Source of the DNA: CBDCWA01 sp046048295
GTDB lineage: Bacteria; Pseudomonadota; Alphaproteobacteria; Rhizobiales; Hyphomicrobiaceae
Assembly: GCA_046048295.1 (NCBI GenBank)
Contig: JBJOGJ010000030.1
Span: 1-24,487 of the forward strand
Length of the DNA: 24,487 nt
Reading direction: 5' to 3'
Numbering within the stretch: the stretch's first letter is position 1; every line of letters starts with the position of its first letter. The translations under genes were made by a program, and so were the position numbers. This document shows positions 8,555 through 16,342 of this stretch, piece after piece. Below the pieces are notes generated by a model that did not search any database, had not been told where the DNA came from, and saw only the letters and a list, made by a program, of their open reading frames with translations.

Positions 8555-11158
8555 ATGGACAAGAAGGTGACGGCGGAGGAGGGGCGGGGCAAGTCGATCT
8601 ACAGGATCTGGTCCTATCCCAACTACGTACTGTTCGCGCTCGGGGCATGCGGAAATCATATCACCATCTGGGCGCAGCGGGTCGCAATCGGCTGGCTCGC
8701 CTGGGAGCTCACGGGCTCGACAGTGTGGCTCGGCGCTGTCGCCGCAGCGGATCTCGCACCGATGCTGGTTCTGGCAACGATCGCGGGGGCGGTGGCCGAC
8801 AGGTCGAATGCGCTGAAGATGGTGCGGATCTTCCAGGGCCTGTTCGTGCTGCAGGCGGGGGTGTTGGCAGCGCTGACATTCACCGGGCTCATAACGATCG
8901 AGCTCTTGTTCCTGCTGTCATTGATGATGGGCATGACGCATCCGTTCTGGCTGGCATCGCGCCAGATCGTGATGCCTGCAACGGTGCCGCGGGAGCATGT
9001 CGGGACCGTCGTGGCGGTCGATTCTGCGAGCTTCCAGACGGCGCGCTTCATAGGGCCGGCGGTGGCAGGAATATTCATTCCGGTCACCGGCGTGGGCGGA
9101 ATTTTTCTCGCGCATGTCATCGGGTCGCTGGTCTTCCTGACGTCGCTGCTGCTGCTCAACGTGAAACTGCCCGAACGCAGGGCAACGGGCGACCGGCGCA
9201 TCATGAGCGACATTGCGGACGGCTTCAGGTACGTGCGCGGGCATGGCGGCATACTGCCGATGCTGGTGCTCATGGCCGCGGCCTCCGTCTTCCTGAGGCC
9301 GATCCAGGACATGCTGCCGGGCTTCGCTGACGACGTCTATTCGCGCGGCGCGCAGGGACTTGCGTGGCTGACCTCGGCAATGGGTGTCGGGGCGATGGTG
9401 AGTGCGACGCGTATCGCGGTAAGCGGTCGTATCGAAGGGCTGACGCGGGCGGCACTCGCCGGCGGGGCGGGCGTGGTTCTGGCGACTGTCGGGCTGGCTG
9501 CGACTGATATGTTCTGGTTCGGCGTGGCGGCTTGCGTGCTGTTCGGCTACACGTTCAACACCGTATCGACCAGCATCCAGGCAGTGATCCATTCGACGGT
9601 CGCCGACGACATGCGCGGGCGCGTCGTCAGCTTCTATATGCTGGTGTTTCGCGGCATGCCGGCGATCGGTGCGCTGGCGGTTGGCGTAATGGCGGAATTC
9701 CTGGGACTGAGAGTGACCGCGGCGGTCAGCGCGCTGATGTGCCTGGTGGTGTGGGCGGCGATTGCCGTCAGATACCGTGAAATCGAGCAGGCGAACGAAG
9801 CGGGAGCGGACGAGGGAGATGATGAGACGACCGAACCGGGCGTGGCGCAGAACGCGACCAGTGGTAGTCCGCGGCTGCTCGGCAGGCTGATGGGCAGCGG
9901 TGGGAAAGACGGCCGTAGAGTGCCGATTTCGGAACTTGCGATCGTCCGTGTCTGGCAGCACCGGAACTATGCCTTCTACATGGGCGGCATGACGCCCAAT
10001 CTCGTTTCCATCTGGATGATGCGGGTGGGAGTTGGCTGGCTTGCATGGAAGCTGACGGAGTCACCGACGTGGCTTGGCATCATCGCGGCCGCGGACCTGG
10101 CGCCGATGCTCATCCTTGGGCTTTTCGCCGGGGCGGTCACGGACCGTATGGATCCGCTGCTGCAGGCAAAACAGATGCAATGGCTGCAGCTCCTACATGC
10201 GGTGCTGCTCTTCGGTCTGACCGCGCTCGGCTGGATGACGATCGAGCTGTTGTTCGTGCTGTGCCTGTTCCTCGGGATCACGCATCCCTTCTCCTCGACG
10301 GCGCGACACGCGATCGTTCCGGCGACGGTGCCGAAAGAAATGTTCGCGACTGCGGTGGCGACCGATTCAGCGCTGTTCAACGCATCGCGGTTCATAGGGC
10401 CGGCATTCGCGGCATTGATCATTCCCTTTGCAGGCGTCAGTGGCACCTTTGCCGTTCACGTGGTTGGTTGCGTGGTGTTCCTGGCCGCGATGTATTTCAT
10501 CGACCTGCCCGAGCGGGAGCGGCATGGACACGGCAAGGGCGGGCTGATGGGAGATGTCCGGGAAAGCATCGGCTATGTCATGGCGCATCCGGGCATCTGG
10601 CCGCTATTCCTTGCCCTGACCGCAGTGTCGGCCTTCCTGAGACCGATCCAGGACATGTTGCCCGGCTTCTCCGACGACGTCTTCGGTTCGGGAGCGACGG
10701 GCCTCGCATTGCTGACATCGGGGATGGGTGTTGGTGCCATGGTGAGTGCGCTCTGGGTGGCAGCCTACGGGCGCGTCGCGGGACTGACGACGGTCGTGCT
10801 GGTGGCGTTCCTCGGTCATGTCGCCGCGACGCTGGGATTTGTTGCCACCAGTTGGCTCTGGGTCGGCGTTTTCTTCAGTGTGCTGTGGGGTTTCACGCTG
10901 AACATCATGTCTACAAGCACCCAGGCGCTGGTGCAGACGGCGATCGACGACAGCCGGCGCGGCAGGGTAATGGGGCTCTACACCGTGATTTACCGCGGTA
11001 CGCCGGCATTCGGCGCGATCGGCACAGGGGTTCTGGCCGAGTTCCTTGGGCTGCAATTCACCTATGCGATCGCAGCGATCATCTGCCTTGCGGCATGGAT
11101 CTACCTTATACCTCGGAAGTCGGAAATGGAGCGCGCACTCGAGAGGGAAAGGGTTTGA
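8555..11158 (+). CDS. Tandem fusion of two MFS transporters (MFS_3/EntS-like), about 24 membrane segments
   Basis: One uninterrupted frame of 867 residues holds two full-length MFS transporters of the MFS_3 (enterobactin exporter-like) type. Copy 1 covers about residues 14-408 and copy 2 about 464-860; an acidic polar linker (about 409-460, REIEQANEAGADEGDDE onward) joins them. Both copies share the same landmarks in the same order: GWLAW, WLG then AAADLAPML, AGAV-DR, MTIELLF or TIELLF, THPF, PATVP, RFIGPA, FLRPIQDMLPGF-DDV, TS-MGVGAMVSA, RGRV and AEFLGL. Each has 12 predicted helices, so the protein should have about 24. The usual length of this family is about 400-450 residues. The copies are clearly homologous but well diverged, which argues for an old duplication rather than an assembly error. 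The substrate is unknown; efflux is the common role of the family. The TauE-like gene follows after 46 bases. Confidence 0.9.
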   Translation: MDKKVTAEEGRGKSIYRIWSYPNYVLFALGACGNHITIWAQRVAIGWLAWELTGSTVWLGAVAAADLAPMLVLATIAGAVADRSNALKMVRIFQGLFVLQAGVLAALTFTGLITIELLFLLSLMMGMTHPFWLASRQIVMPATVPREHVGTVVAVDSASFQTARFIGPAVAGIFIPVTGVGGIFLAHVIGSLVFLTSLLLLNVKLPERRATGDRRIMSDIADGFRYVRGHGGILPMLVLMAAASVFLRPIQDMLPGFADDVYSRGAQGLAWLTSAMGVGAMVSATRIAVSGRIEGLTRAALAGGAGVVLATVGLAATDMFWFGVAACVLFGYTFNTVSTSIQAVIHSTVADDMRGRVVSFYMLVFRGMPAIGALAVGVMAEFLGLRVTAAVSALMCLVVWAAIAVRYREIEQANEAGADEGDDETTEPGVAQNATSGSPRLLGRLMGSGGKDGRRVPISELAIVRVWQHRNYAFYMGGMTPNLVSIWMMRVGVGWLAWKLTESPTWLGIIAAADLAPMLILGLFAGAVTDRMDPLLQAKQMQWLQLLHAVLLFGLTALGWMTIELLFVLCLFLGITHPFSSTARHAIVPATVPKEMFATAVATDSALFNASRFIGPAFAALIIPFAGVSGTFAVHVVGCVVFLAAMYFIDLPERERHGHGKGGLMGDVRESIGYVMAHPGIWPLFLALTAVSAFLRPIQDMLPGFSDDVFGSGATGLALLTSGMGVGAMVSALWVAAYGRVAGLTTVVLVAFLGHVAATLGFVATSWLWVGVFFSVLWGFTLNIMSTSTQALVQTAIDDSRRGRVMGLYTVIYRGTPAFGAIGTGVLAEFLGLQFTYAIAAIICLAAWIYLIPRKSEMERALERERV

Positions 11159-11204
11159 GCGGCTGCCACCGGCGGATGCCGGAACACCGGCCGGATGTGC
11201 CAGC

Positions 11205-11951
11205 ATGACCGGGGTTGCAGCCTACATCTTCGTGCTTTCGTCGTCGTTCGTGGCGGCTTTCGTGTCCGGAATCTTCGGCATGGGCGGCGGCTTCCTGCTG
11301 CTCGGCGTGCTGCTGACGGTCATGGACGTGGCTACCGCGATGGTGGTGTTCAGCCTGTTCCTGCTGGTGGCCTGCACCTATCGTGCCTACCTCTGGCGTG
11401 AACATATCGTGTGGCCGATCATTGGCCGCTATCTGGCTGCCGCCGTCGTCACCTATGGCGCGATGAGGGTCATCGCATTCGTGCCGGACAAGGCGCTGGT
11501 GTACGTGTGCCTGGGACTGATGCCGTTTGCGGCTGAACTGCTGCCCAAGGGAATTTCGCTCGACGTTTCGAGGCCGCGGGTCTCCTACGTCTGCGGGGTG
11601 GTGGTCTCGGTGCTGCAGGTGCTGGCGGGCGGGGCGGGCAACGTGCTCGACGTGTTCTTCCAGAAGTCGCCGCTCGACCGGAAGAAGATCGTGGCGACGA
11701 AGGCCGCGACGCAACCGTTCGCGCAGGCGCTGAGGGCGGCCTACTTCCTGTCCTTCTTCGATTTCCAGCTGCCGGTTCCGGCGTGGCTCATCGCTGCCGT
11801 TTGCGTGATTGCGATGATCGGGACGACGGCAGCGGGCGGCGTCCTCAACCGAATGAATGACATGCAGTTCCGGCGGTGGAGCCAGATTATCATCTATGCG
11901 ATCAGCCTGGTTTTCCTGGGCCGCGGCATTTGGCTGTACATGGGTGCTTGA
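11205..11951 (+). CDS. TauE/SafE-family membrane permease
   Basis: A 248-residue polytopic membrane protein of the TauE/SafE (DUF81) family, members of which are associated with movement of sulfite, sulfoacetate or other anions. The N-terminal helix with the family's glycine-rich turn (SGIFGMGGGFLLLGVLL) is plain, and a matching half near the middle (GVVVSVLQVLAGGAGNVLDV) gives the expected two-fold repeat; about seven or eight membrane segments are visible. The ATG at 11205 is chosen because it directly precedes the first helix; the open frame further upstream overlaps the MFS gene. It starts 46 bases after the MFS fusion and is likely in the same transcript. With the LLM monooxygenase nearby, a sulfur-compound theme is possible but not shown. 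Confidence 0.8.
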   Translation: MTGVAAYIFVLSSSFVAAFVSGIFGMGGGFLLLGVLLTVMDVATAMVVFSLFLLVACTYRAYLWREHIVWPIIGRYLAAAVVTYGAMRVIAFVPDKALVYVCLGLMPFAAELLPKGISLDVSRPRVSYVCGVVVSVLQVLAGGAGNVLDVFFQKSPLDRKKIVATKAATQPFAQALRAAYFLSFFDFQLPVPAWLIAAVCVIAMIGTTAAGGVLNRMNDMQFRRWSQIIIYAISLVFLGRGIWLYMGA

Positions 11952-11972
11952 GGAAAAGGGGCGTAAGGAAAA

Positions 11973-12659
11973 CTATTTCTTGCGAAAGGCGTCGAGGCTG
12001 AAAATCTGTGCGCCGGGAGCCGCAGCCGGGCTATCCGGGCTTTCCGTATCAGGGGCGGGCTCGTCAGATGGCTTGTCCGCCTCGGATATGCGGGCCGGAC
12101 GGCGAAGGCGTGCCGGCTCGAGTTCTATCGGTTCCCTGTCCTGCTCCGTCGGACCAAGCTCCGTCGGCTCGACGTCGCGCATCGGAGCGTCCGCCGAGGT
12201 ATCGAGCGGCTGCTGGGTAACAGCAGTCGGGCGGCGCGGGGTACGGCTGCGGGGCTTGCGGCGGCTCGCCGGCTCGCTGTCGAGAGCCTGCTCGAAGCTC
12301 GCCGGATCGTCGAACTGGGCGGAAAAGCGGACACTCGGATCGAAGAAGACACGAACCGCGTCGAAGGGGATGACGAGACGCTCCGGGATGCCATCGAAGG
12401 TCAGCTTGACCTCGAAGTAGTCATCGCTGACGGCAAGATCCCAGAACCGGTGCTGCATCACGATCGTCATCTCTTCAGGGTATTTCTCCTTGAGACGACG
12501 CGAAAGCGACACGCCTGGATACTGGGTGTCGAAGGCAATGTAGAAGTGGTGCTCGCCGGGAAGACCTGCACGCGCAACACGTCCCAGGACCGTGCGCACG
12601 ACGTTGCGCATGGCTTGTTGGGTCAGAGCTTCATAGTCGATGCCGCGATCGCCTGTCAT
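11973..12659 (-). CDS. sspB: SspB, ClpXP adaptor for ssrA-tagged proteins (alphaproteobacterial type)
   Basis: A 228-residue protein. The first about 120 residues match the alphaproteobacterial SspB fold (YEALTQQAMRNVVRTVL, then GLPGEHHFYIAFDT, PGV and MTIVMQHRFWDL, then VPFDA-like VIPFDAVRVFFDP). SspB binds the ssrA tag and tethers the substrate to ClpX for degradation by ClpXP. A long disordered linker rich in P, E, R and S (about 125-215) leads to a conserved-looking C-terminal peptide (QIFSLDAFRKK), where SspB proteins carry the ClpX-docking motif. The ATG at 12659 has AAGG about six bases upstream. The tmRNA gene, which encodes the tag, ends about 70 bases upstream on the same strand. 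The gene converges with the TauE-like gene, 21 bases apart. Confidence 0.92.
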   Translation of the reverse strand: MTGDRGIDYEALTQQAMRNVVRTVLGRVARAGLPGEHHFYIAFDTQYPGVSLSRRLKEKYPEEMTIVMQHRFWDLAVSDDYFEVKLTFDGIPERLVIPFDAVRVFFDPSVRFSAQFDDPASFEQALDSEPASRRKPRSRTPRRPTAVTQQPLDTSADAPMRDVEPTELGPTEQDREPIELEPARLRRPARISEADKPSDEPAPDTESPDSPAAAPGAQIFSLDAFRKK

Positions 12660-12727
12660 GCCGGCCTTGGTCTCGGTCCTGCCATCCTACTGCATATCGT
12701 GCCAGCTTATCACGGCCTTTCAATTAA

Positions 12728-13071
12728 GTGGAGAGCTTCTGTTGCCCGGTGCCCTCCGAACCGCGCCTAGACGTGCTTAAGGCCTAGGACTTTGGTAGAG
12801 AGACTCGCACCGCATTACGCAGCGAGAGCGCCCTCAGCATAGTTGTCATTGGCAACTATACGATCGGCCCGATAACGGTGGTACCATGCCGAGCGAAAGC
12901 AAAGCCCTTTACACCCTCGTCGATCCTATTTCGCCCCCATCAACAGATCACTTTGCCGTTATGTGGCTTGTCAATCCAGTGAGCTGATGGTGGAGGCGCC
13001 GGGTACCGCCCCCGGGTCCGAATGGCTTATTACGACCGCGTTTATCGCCATAGCCGGACGAATCCGGCAGG
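12728..13071 (-). ncRNA. ssrA: Transfer-messenger RNA, permuted two-piece (alphaproteobacterial) form
   Basis: tmRNA rescues stalled ribosomes and adds a degradation tag. In the permuted gene the acceptor piece comes first (about 13068-12988, ending CCTCCACCA), then a spacer to be removed (about 12987-12939), then the coding piece (starting GGGGGCG at 12938, ending near 12728). The 5' GGGGGCG pairs with CGCCTCC of the acceptor piece over seven pairs; the third pair is G-U, the alanine identity pair of tRNA-Ala and tmRNA. The T stem CCGGG/CCCGG and a pairing of AAGCC (13024-13028) with GGCTT (12902-12906) can also be seen. The tag frame ANDNYAEGALAA lies in the coding piece. Pseudoknot-like GC pairing closes the 3' end. 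Exact ends and processing sites are estimates. Confidence 0.93.
12815..12853 (-). other. tmRNA tag-peptide reading frame (ANDNYAEGALAA, stop)
   Basis: Twelve codons from GCC (resume codon) to GCG followed by TAA encode ANDNYAEGALAA. The sequence just before the resume codon (TATAGTT) resembles the TAGTC resume signal of E. coli tmRNA. The ANDN opening suits SspB binding and the LAA-like end suits ClpX recognition. With the alanine charged on the tmRNA itself, the tag on proteins would be A followed by this peptide. Confidence 0.93.
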
Positions 13072-13077
13072 AAGGAT

Positions 13078-13083
13078 ATAATA
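13078..13083 (-). promoter_or_regulatory. Possible -10 element of the ssrA promoter
   Basis: TATTAT on the minus strand ends seven bases before a start near 13071, which fits the estimated 5' end of the acceptor piece. A run of eight T lies upstream at about the -35 distance, but no good -35 hexamer is present, so the call is tentative. Confidence 0.35.
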
Positions 13084-13148
13084 CTGAAACGCATGAAAAA
13101 AAAGTGGCAGTGGGGAAAACTCCGAAGGCGGGCGCGACATGAGGTCGT

Positions 13149-13928
13149 TCAGCCATCGACACCTTCGGTCGTTATGTGGAGAAGCCGGCCGCAGTGCTTG
13201 CAGTGAACGGCATCGGGATCATGGCGGTTCAGGCCACAGTCGGGGCACTCGTAATTTACATGGGCGGGGCGGAAAATGGCCTGTATCAGGCGCAGGAACA
13301 GGCCGACGCCGAATACCATGATGGCGACCGATAGAAGGCGGCCGGTGGTCCCTTCGAGCGTGATGTCGCCGAAGCCCGTGGTGGTAAGCGTCGTCACTGT
13401 GAAATAGAGCGCGTCAACATAATTGGCGATCTTTGGGTTTTTTCCAACTTGGAGCACATAGACGAGTGCTGTCATGACGAAAATGAACACGAGCAGGCTG
13501 ACGGTGCTCTGGATGAGTTCTTCGTTGCGGCGGAAATAGGTCGAGACCTCCCGGAAATCCCGGAGCACATGGTAGGATCTAAGTAGGCGCAACGCGCGGA
13601 AGATCCTGAGAAACAAAAAGTTTTCCAGCACCAGGGGCATCAGCAACGAGATGATGACTACAATGTCTGTTATCGTCGTAAATCGTGTGAGATGGCGGAG
13701 GGGTGAGTTGGAGAGCGCGAGGCGTGCAGCCAGATCCAACGAAATCAAAACGGCGAAGACAGCGTCGACGGCGTAGATCCAAGGCGAGTCGGGCAGCATC
13801 GAGGAGATGATGAAGAAGGCAATGGCGACGACATCGAAAACAAGGATCGAGAGGCGGAAGGTCCGGGCCTTCTGCGTGTTTCCGAAGTAGAGGTCACGCA
13901 GAGTGTCCTTGAGACTCTCGGTGTCCAT
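13149..13928 (-). CDS. Voltage-gated-type potassium channel with C-terminal zinc ribbon
   Basis: A 259-residue inner-membrane ion channel of the six-helix Kv type. Helices S1-S4 occupy about 24-125. S4 carries arginines at a spacing of three (R108, R111, R114, R117, and R123 further on), the voltage-sensor pattern. S5, pore loop and S6 follow, with selectivity filter TTTGFGD (182-188), a K+ channel signature in the GFG form. After S6 the protein ends not in an RCK or cyclic-nucleotide domain but in a short zinc ribbon with CPDC (C228, C231) and CKHC (C243, C246). The ATG at 13928 is chosen for the GGGAGG before it; the open frame upstream encodes nothing channel-like. The gene lies upstream of ssrA and is divergent from the CPBP protease gene. 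Confidence 0.88.
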   Translation of the reverse strand: MDTESLKDTLRDLYFGNTQKARTFRLSILVFDVVAIAFFIISSMLPDSPWIYAVDAVFAVLISLDLAARLALSNSPLRHLTRFTTITDIVVIISLLMPLVLENFLFLRIFRALRLLRSYHVLRDFREVSTYFRRNEELIQSTVSLLVFIFVMTALVYVLQVGKNPKIANYVDALYFTVTTLTTTGFGDITLEGTTGRLLSVAIMVFGVGLFLRLIQAIFRPAHVNYECPDCGLNRHDPDAVHCKHCGRLLHITTEGVDG

Positions 13929-13932
13929 CCCG

Positions 13933-13938
13933 CCTCCC
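13933..13938 (-). promoter_or_regulatory. Ribosome binding site deciding the K+ channel start
   Basis: GGGAGG on the minus strand lies four bases before the ATG at 13928. It settles this start over the longer frame that begins at 14063 and would overlap the divergent CPBP gene. Confidence 0.75.
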
Positions 13939-14022
13939 GGCTGTTGTGGCACCGAATTTCCGGCACCGGTGTAAAACGAGGTCGGAACGAATGCGCAATT
14001 CGCACAGGGTGTCAACCGCGCC

Positions 14023-14027
14023 GGAGG
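14023..14027 (+). promoter_or_regulatory. Ribosome binding site deciding the CPBP protease start
   Basis: GGAGG lies eight bases before the ATG at 14036 and supports it over the in-frame ATG at 13946, which would overlap the divergent channel gene's leader region. Confidence 0.75.
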
Positions 14028-14035
14028 TGCAACGA

Positions 14036-14755
14036 ATGACAGATGCGATTTCGCAGCGACCACCCTACGCCGCCCCGAACGATTGGCCGCCGGTGCAGGC
14101 CGCGCTGGCTGTCGCCTTCATACTTGGCGTTGCGATCGGCCTGTCGGGGGTCGTGCAGATGCTGCCCTCGAGGCTGCCGGACGTGGCCAAGGCGCTGATC
14201 GCGCTCGGCGTCGTGCAGGCGGCGGTCCTGCCGCTCGTGTTCATGGCAGCGCGTCGGGGCAAGGCGAGCGCGATCGAGGTGCTGGCGCTCGACCGGCCGC
14301 TGCCGGGTGCACGGGAGCTGGTGACGGCACTCGGCGGTATGATGTTGATCGTCGTGCCCTATACGCTGGCGGTCATGATCCTGTCGCCGGACACCATGGC
14401 GCGCGATCTCAAGCCGTTTGCGCAGATGCTGCGCAGCGACTGGTGGTGGCTGGTGCTCATCGTGGTCGGCATCGGTGCGCCGCTGATGGAGGAACTCCTG
14501 TTTCGGGGTTTCCTGCAGTCGGCGCTGGCGCGGTCGCGAATAGGGTTCGCAGGCGCATCCCTGGTCTCGACGACGGCGTGGTCGGCGCTGCATTGGGGAT
14601 ACTCAGTGGCGGGCCTGATCGAGGTGTTCCTGATCGGGCTCTATTTCTGCTGGCTGCTCTGGCGCAGCGGCAGCCTGTGGGTTCCAATGCTTTGTCATGG
14701 CATATACAATTCTGGCCTCGTGCTGATCCTGTTGATGATGCCCCTGGCGGCATGA
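14036..14755 (+). CDS. CPBP-family intramembrane metalloprotease (Abi/Rce1-like)
   Basis: A 239-residue polytopic membrane protein of the CPBP (CAAX protease and bacteriocin-processing) family. The three active-site motifs are visible: EELLFRG (E152, E153 and R157), the ALHWG histidine (H186), and CHGIYNSG (H221 and N225). In related enzymes these coordinate a catalytic zinc within the membrane and cleave membrane or prenylated proteins or peptides. About seven membrane segments are seen. Substrate and role are unknown; bacterial members range from bacteriocin immunity to general membrane proteolysis. It precedes thyA by 44 bases on the same strand and may be co-transcribed with it, although no functional link is apparent. 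Confidence 0.87.
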   Translation: MTDAISQRPPYAAPNDWPPVQAALAVAFILGVAIGLSGVVQMLPSRLPDVAKALIALGVVQAAVLPLVFMAARRGKASAIEVLALDRPLPGARELVTALGGMMLIVVPYTLAVMILSPDTMARDLKPFAQMLRSDWWWLVLIVVGIGAPLMEELLFRGFLQSALARSRIGFAGASLVSTTAWSALHWGYSVAGLIEVFLIGLYFCWLLWRSGSLWVPMLCHGIYNSGLVLILLMMPLAA

Positions 14756-14799
14756 GGCGGCTGGGGGCAGGTGGCAACGAATCGGGCTAATGGAGGCCC

Positions 14800-15594
14800 A
14801 TGCAACAGTACCTAGACCTCATGCGCCGCGCGCGCACAAAAGGCGTCCGCAAGACGGACCGGACCGGGACCGGAACACTTTCGGTATTCGGGCATCAGAT
14901 GCGCTTCGACCTGGCGGAGGGGTTCCCGCTCGTCACGACGAAGAAACTGCACATGAAGTCCATCGTGCATGAGTTGTTGTGGTTCCTCGGGGGGGACACC
15001 AACACCCGGTACCTCAAGGCGAACAAAGTTTCGATCTGGGACGAGTGGGCGGACGAGAACGGCGATCTCGGGCCGGTGTACGGCAAGCAGTGGCGGTCCT
15101 GGGCGGCGCCGGACGGCTCGACGATCGACCAGATCAGCGAGGCGGTGGATCTCATCAAACGGGATCCGGACAGCCGGCGCATCATCGTGTCGGCTTGGAA
15201 TCCAGCCGACATTCCGAAGATGGCATTGGCACCTTGCCACTGCCTGTTCCAGTTCTATGTCGCCGACGGTCGCCTTTCGTGCCAGCTCTACCAGCGCTCG
15301 GCGGACATCTTTCTGGGCGTACCGTTCAACATCGCGAGCTATGCGCTGCTGACCATGATGATGGCGCAGGTGACGGGACTGAAGCCAGGCGATTTCGTGC
15401 ACACCTTCGGCGATGCGCACCTCTATCTCAACCACTTGGAGCAGGCGGACCTGCAACTTCAGAGAGAGCCGCGGCCGCTGCCGACGATGGCCATCAATCC
15501 GGAAGTCGGGTCGATCTTCGATTTCACGTTCGAGGATTTCGAATTGCGGGACTACGATCCACATCCGCATATCAAGGCGCCGGTTGCGGTATGA
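14800..15594 (+). CDS. thyA: Thymidylate synthase
   Basis: ThyA, 264 residues, the same length as the E. coli enzyme. It methylates dUMP to dTMP using 5,10-methylenetetrahydrofolate and releases dihydrofolate. The catalytic cysteine is C146 in LAPCHC, phosphate-binding R126 and R127 are in the DSRRIIVSAWNP block, and the substrate-binding stretch QLYQRSADIFLGVPFNIASY follows. GGAGG lies just before the ATG at 14800. The stop overlaps the dfrA start by four bases (ATGA), so the two are translationally coupled. That makes sense because DfrA regenerates the folate oxidised by ThyA. Confidence 0.98.
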   Translation: MQQYLDLMRRARTKGVRKTDRTGTGTLSVFGHQMRFDLAEGFPLVTTKKLHMKSIVHELLWFLGGDTNTRYLKANKVSIWDEWADENGDLGPVYGKQWRSWAAPDGSTIDQISEAVDLIKRDPDSRRIIVSAWNPADIPKMALAPCHCLFQFYVADGRLSCQLYQRSADIFLGVPFNIASYALLTMMMAQVTGLKPGDFVHTFGDAHLYLNHLEQADLQLQREPRPLPTMAINPEVGSIFDFTFEDFELRDYDPHPHIKAPVAV

Positions 15595-16136
15595 CTGCAG
15601 GCGCGAGCGATGCCACGGTGGCACTGGTAGTGGCAGTGGCCGAGAACGGTGTCATCGGCCGTGACGGCGGCCTGCCATGGCGGCTGTCGAGTGACCTCAA
15701 GGCATTCCGGCGTCTCACGATGGGCAAACCGGTCGTCATGGGGCGCAAGACCTATCAGTCGATCGGGCGTCCCCTGGACGGGCGGGACAACATCGTGGTG
15801 ACACGGGACACCGGGTTCGCGGCCGAAGGCGCCATTGTGGTGGCAAGCATCGCGGCGGCCCTCGAAGAAGGCAGGCGATGCGCGCAGGCGCGAGGCGTCG
15901 ACGAGATCATGGTTATCGGAGGCGCTGAGGTCTACCGGGCAACGATGGATTGCGCGGGGCGGATCTACTGGACCGAGGTGCATGCAGCGCCGGAGGGGGA
16001 TACGTTCATGGGGCGGCCCGATCCGGCGCATTGGCAGGAGGTGTCGCGCTCGACGCTGGCGAAAGGCGAAAAGGACGATTACGCCTGCTCATTCATCGTC
16101 TATGAGCGGTGCCAGGCCGATCGCCCGGACCCATAA
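15591..16136 (+). CDS. dfrA: Dihydrofolate reductase
   Basis: DHFR, 181 residues, reduces dihydrofolate to tetrahydrofolate with NADPH and so recycles the product of ThyA. Seen in order: VAVAENGVIG (14-23), LPWRLSSDLKAFR with the active-site acid D35, MGRKTYQSIGRPL (50-62), VVTRD (69-73), and the NADPH-binding VIGGAEVY (108-115). The start ATG shares ATGA with the thyA stop. A terminator-like hairpin follows the gene by about 40 bases, so thyA-dfrA end as one unit before hflK. The chromosomal gene is also called folA. Confidence 0.96.
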   Translation: MTAGASDATVALVVAVAENGVIGRDGGLPWRLSSDLKAFRRLTMGKPVVMGRKTYQSIGRPLDGRDNIVVTRDTGFAAEGAIVVASIAAALEEGRRCAQARGVDEIMVIGGAEVYRATMDCAGRIYWTEVHAAPEGDTFMGRPDPAHWQEVSRSTLAKGEKDDYACSFIVYERCQADRPDP

Positions 16137-16176
16137 CTCGGCCACATTTGGTGGGCCGGATGCCGGGGGCATTCGT

Positions 16177-16200
16177 AACCGTTGTTCGAAACGGTTGTTT
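16177..16200 (+). terminator. Rho-independent terminator of the thyA-dfrA unit
   Basis: A perfect 7-bp stem, AACCGTT (16177-16183) and AACGGTT (16190-16196), encloses the loop GTTCGA and is followed by GTTT. Two flanking G-U pairs could extend the stem. It lies 40 bases past the dfrA stop, the right place and orientation to end that transcript. It is AT-richer than surrounding DNA, and the T-tract is short. Confidence 0.6.
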
Positions 16201-16342
16201 GCGCCCGCCGATGCGCTGACTTATAAGCATTTTGCAATTCAAAAAGACAAGAGACCACGGTACGGCCACAGCAAGCCCTTGCTAGTGGCAGGGTCCATAC
16301 GTATCTCCCTACGAAATTGTCAGAAGGTAAGGGGCGGCAGGA

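Noticed and set aside
8918..9961. Minus-strand open frame of 347 codons opposite the MFS fusion
   Set aside because: Histidine- and arginine-rich translation without motifs, antisense to a clear transporter frame.
12971..13162. Small minus-strand open frame (63 codons)
   Set aside because: It lies over the acceptor piece of the tmRNA gene and is explained by that RNA.
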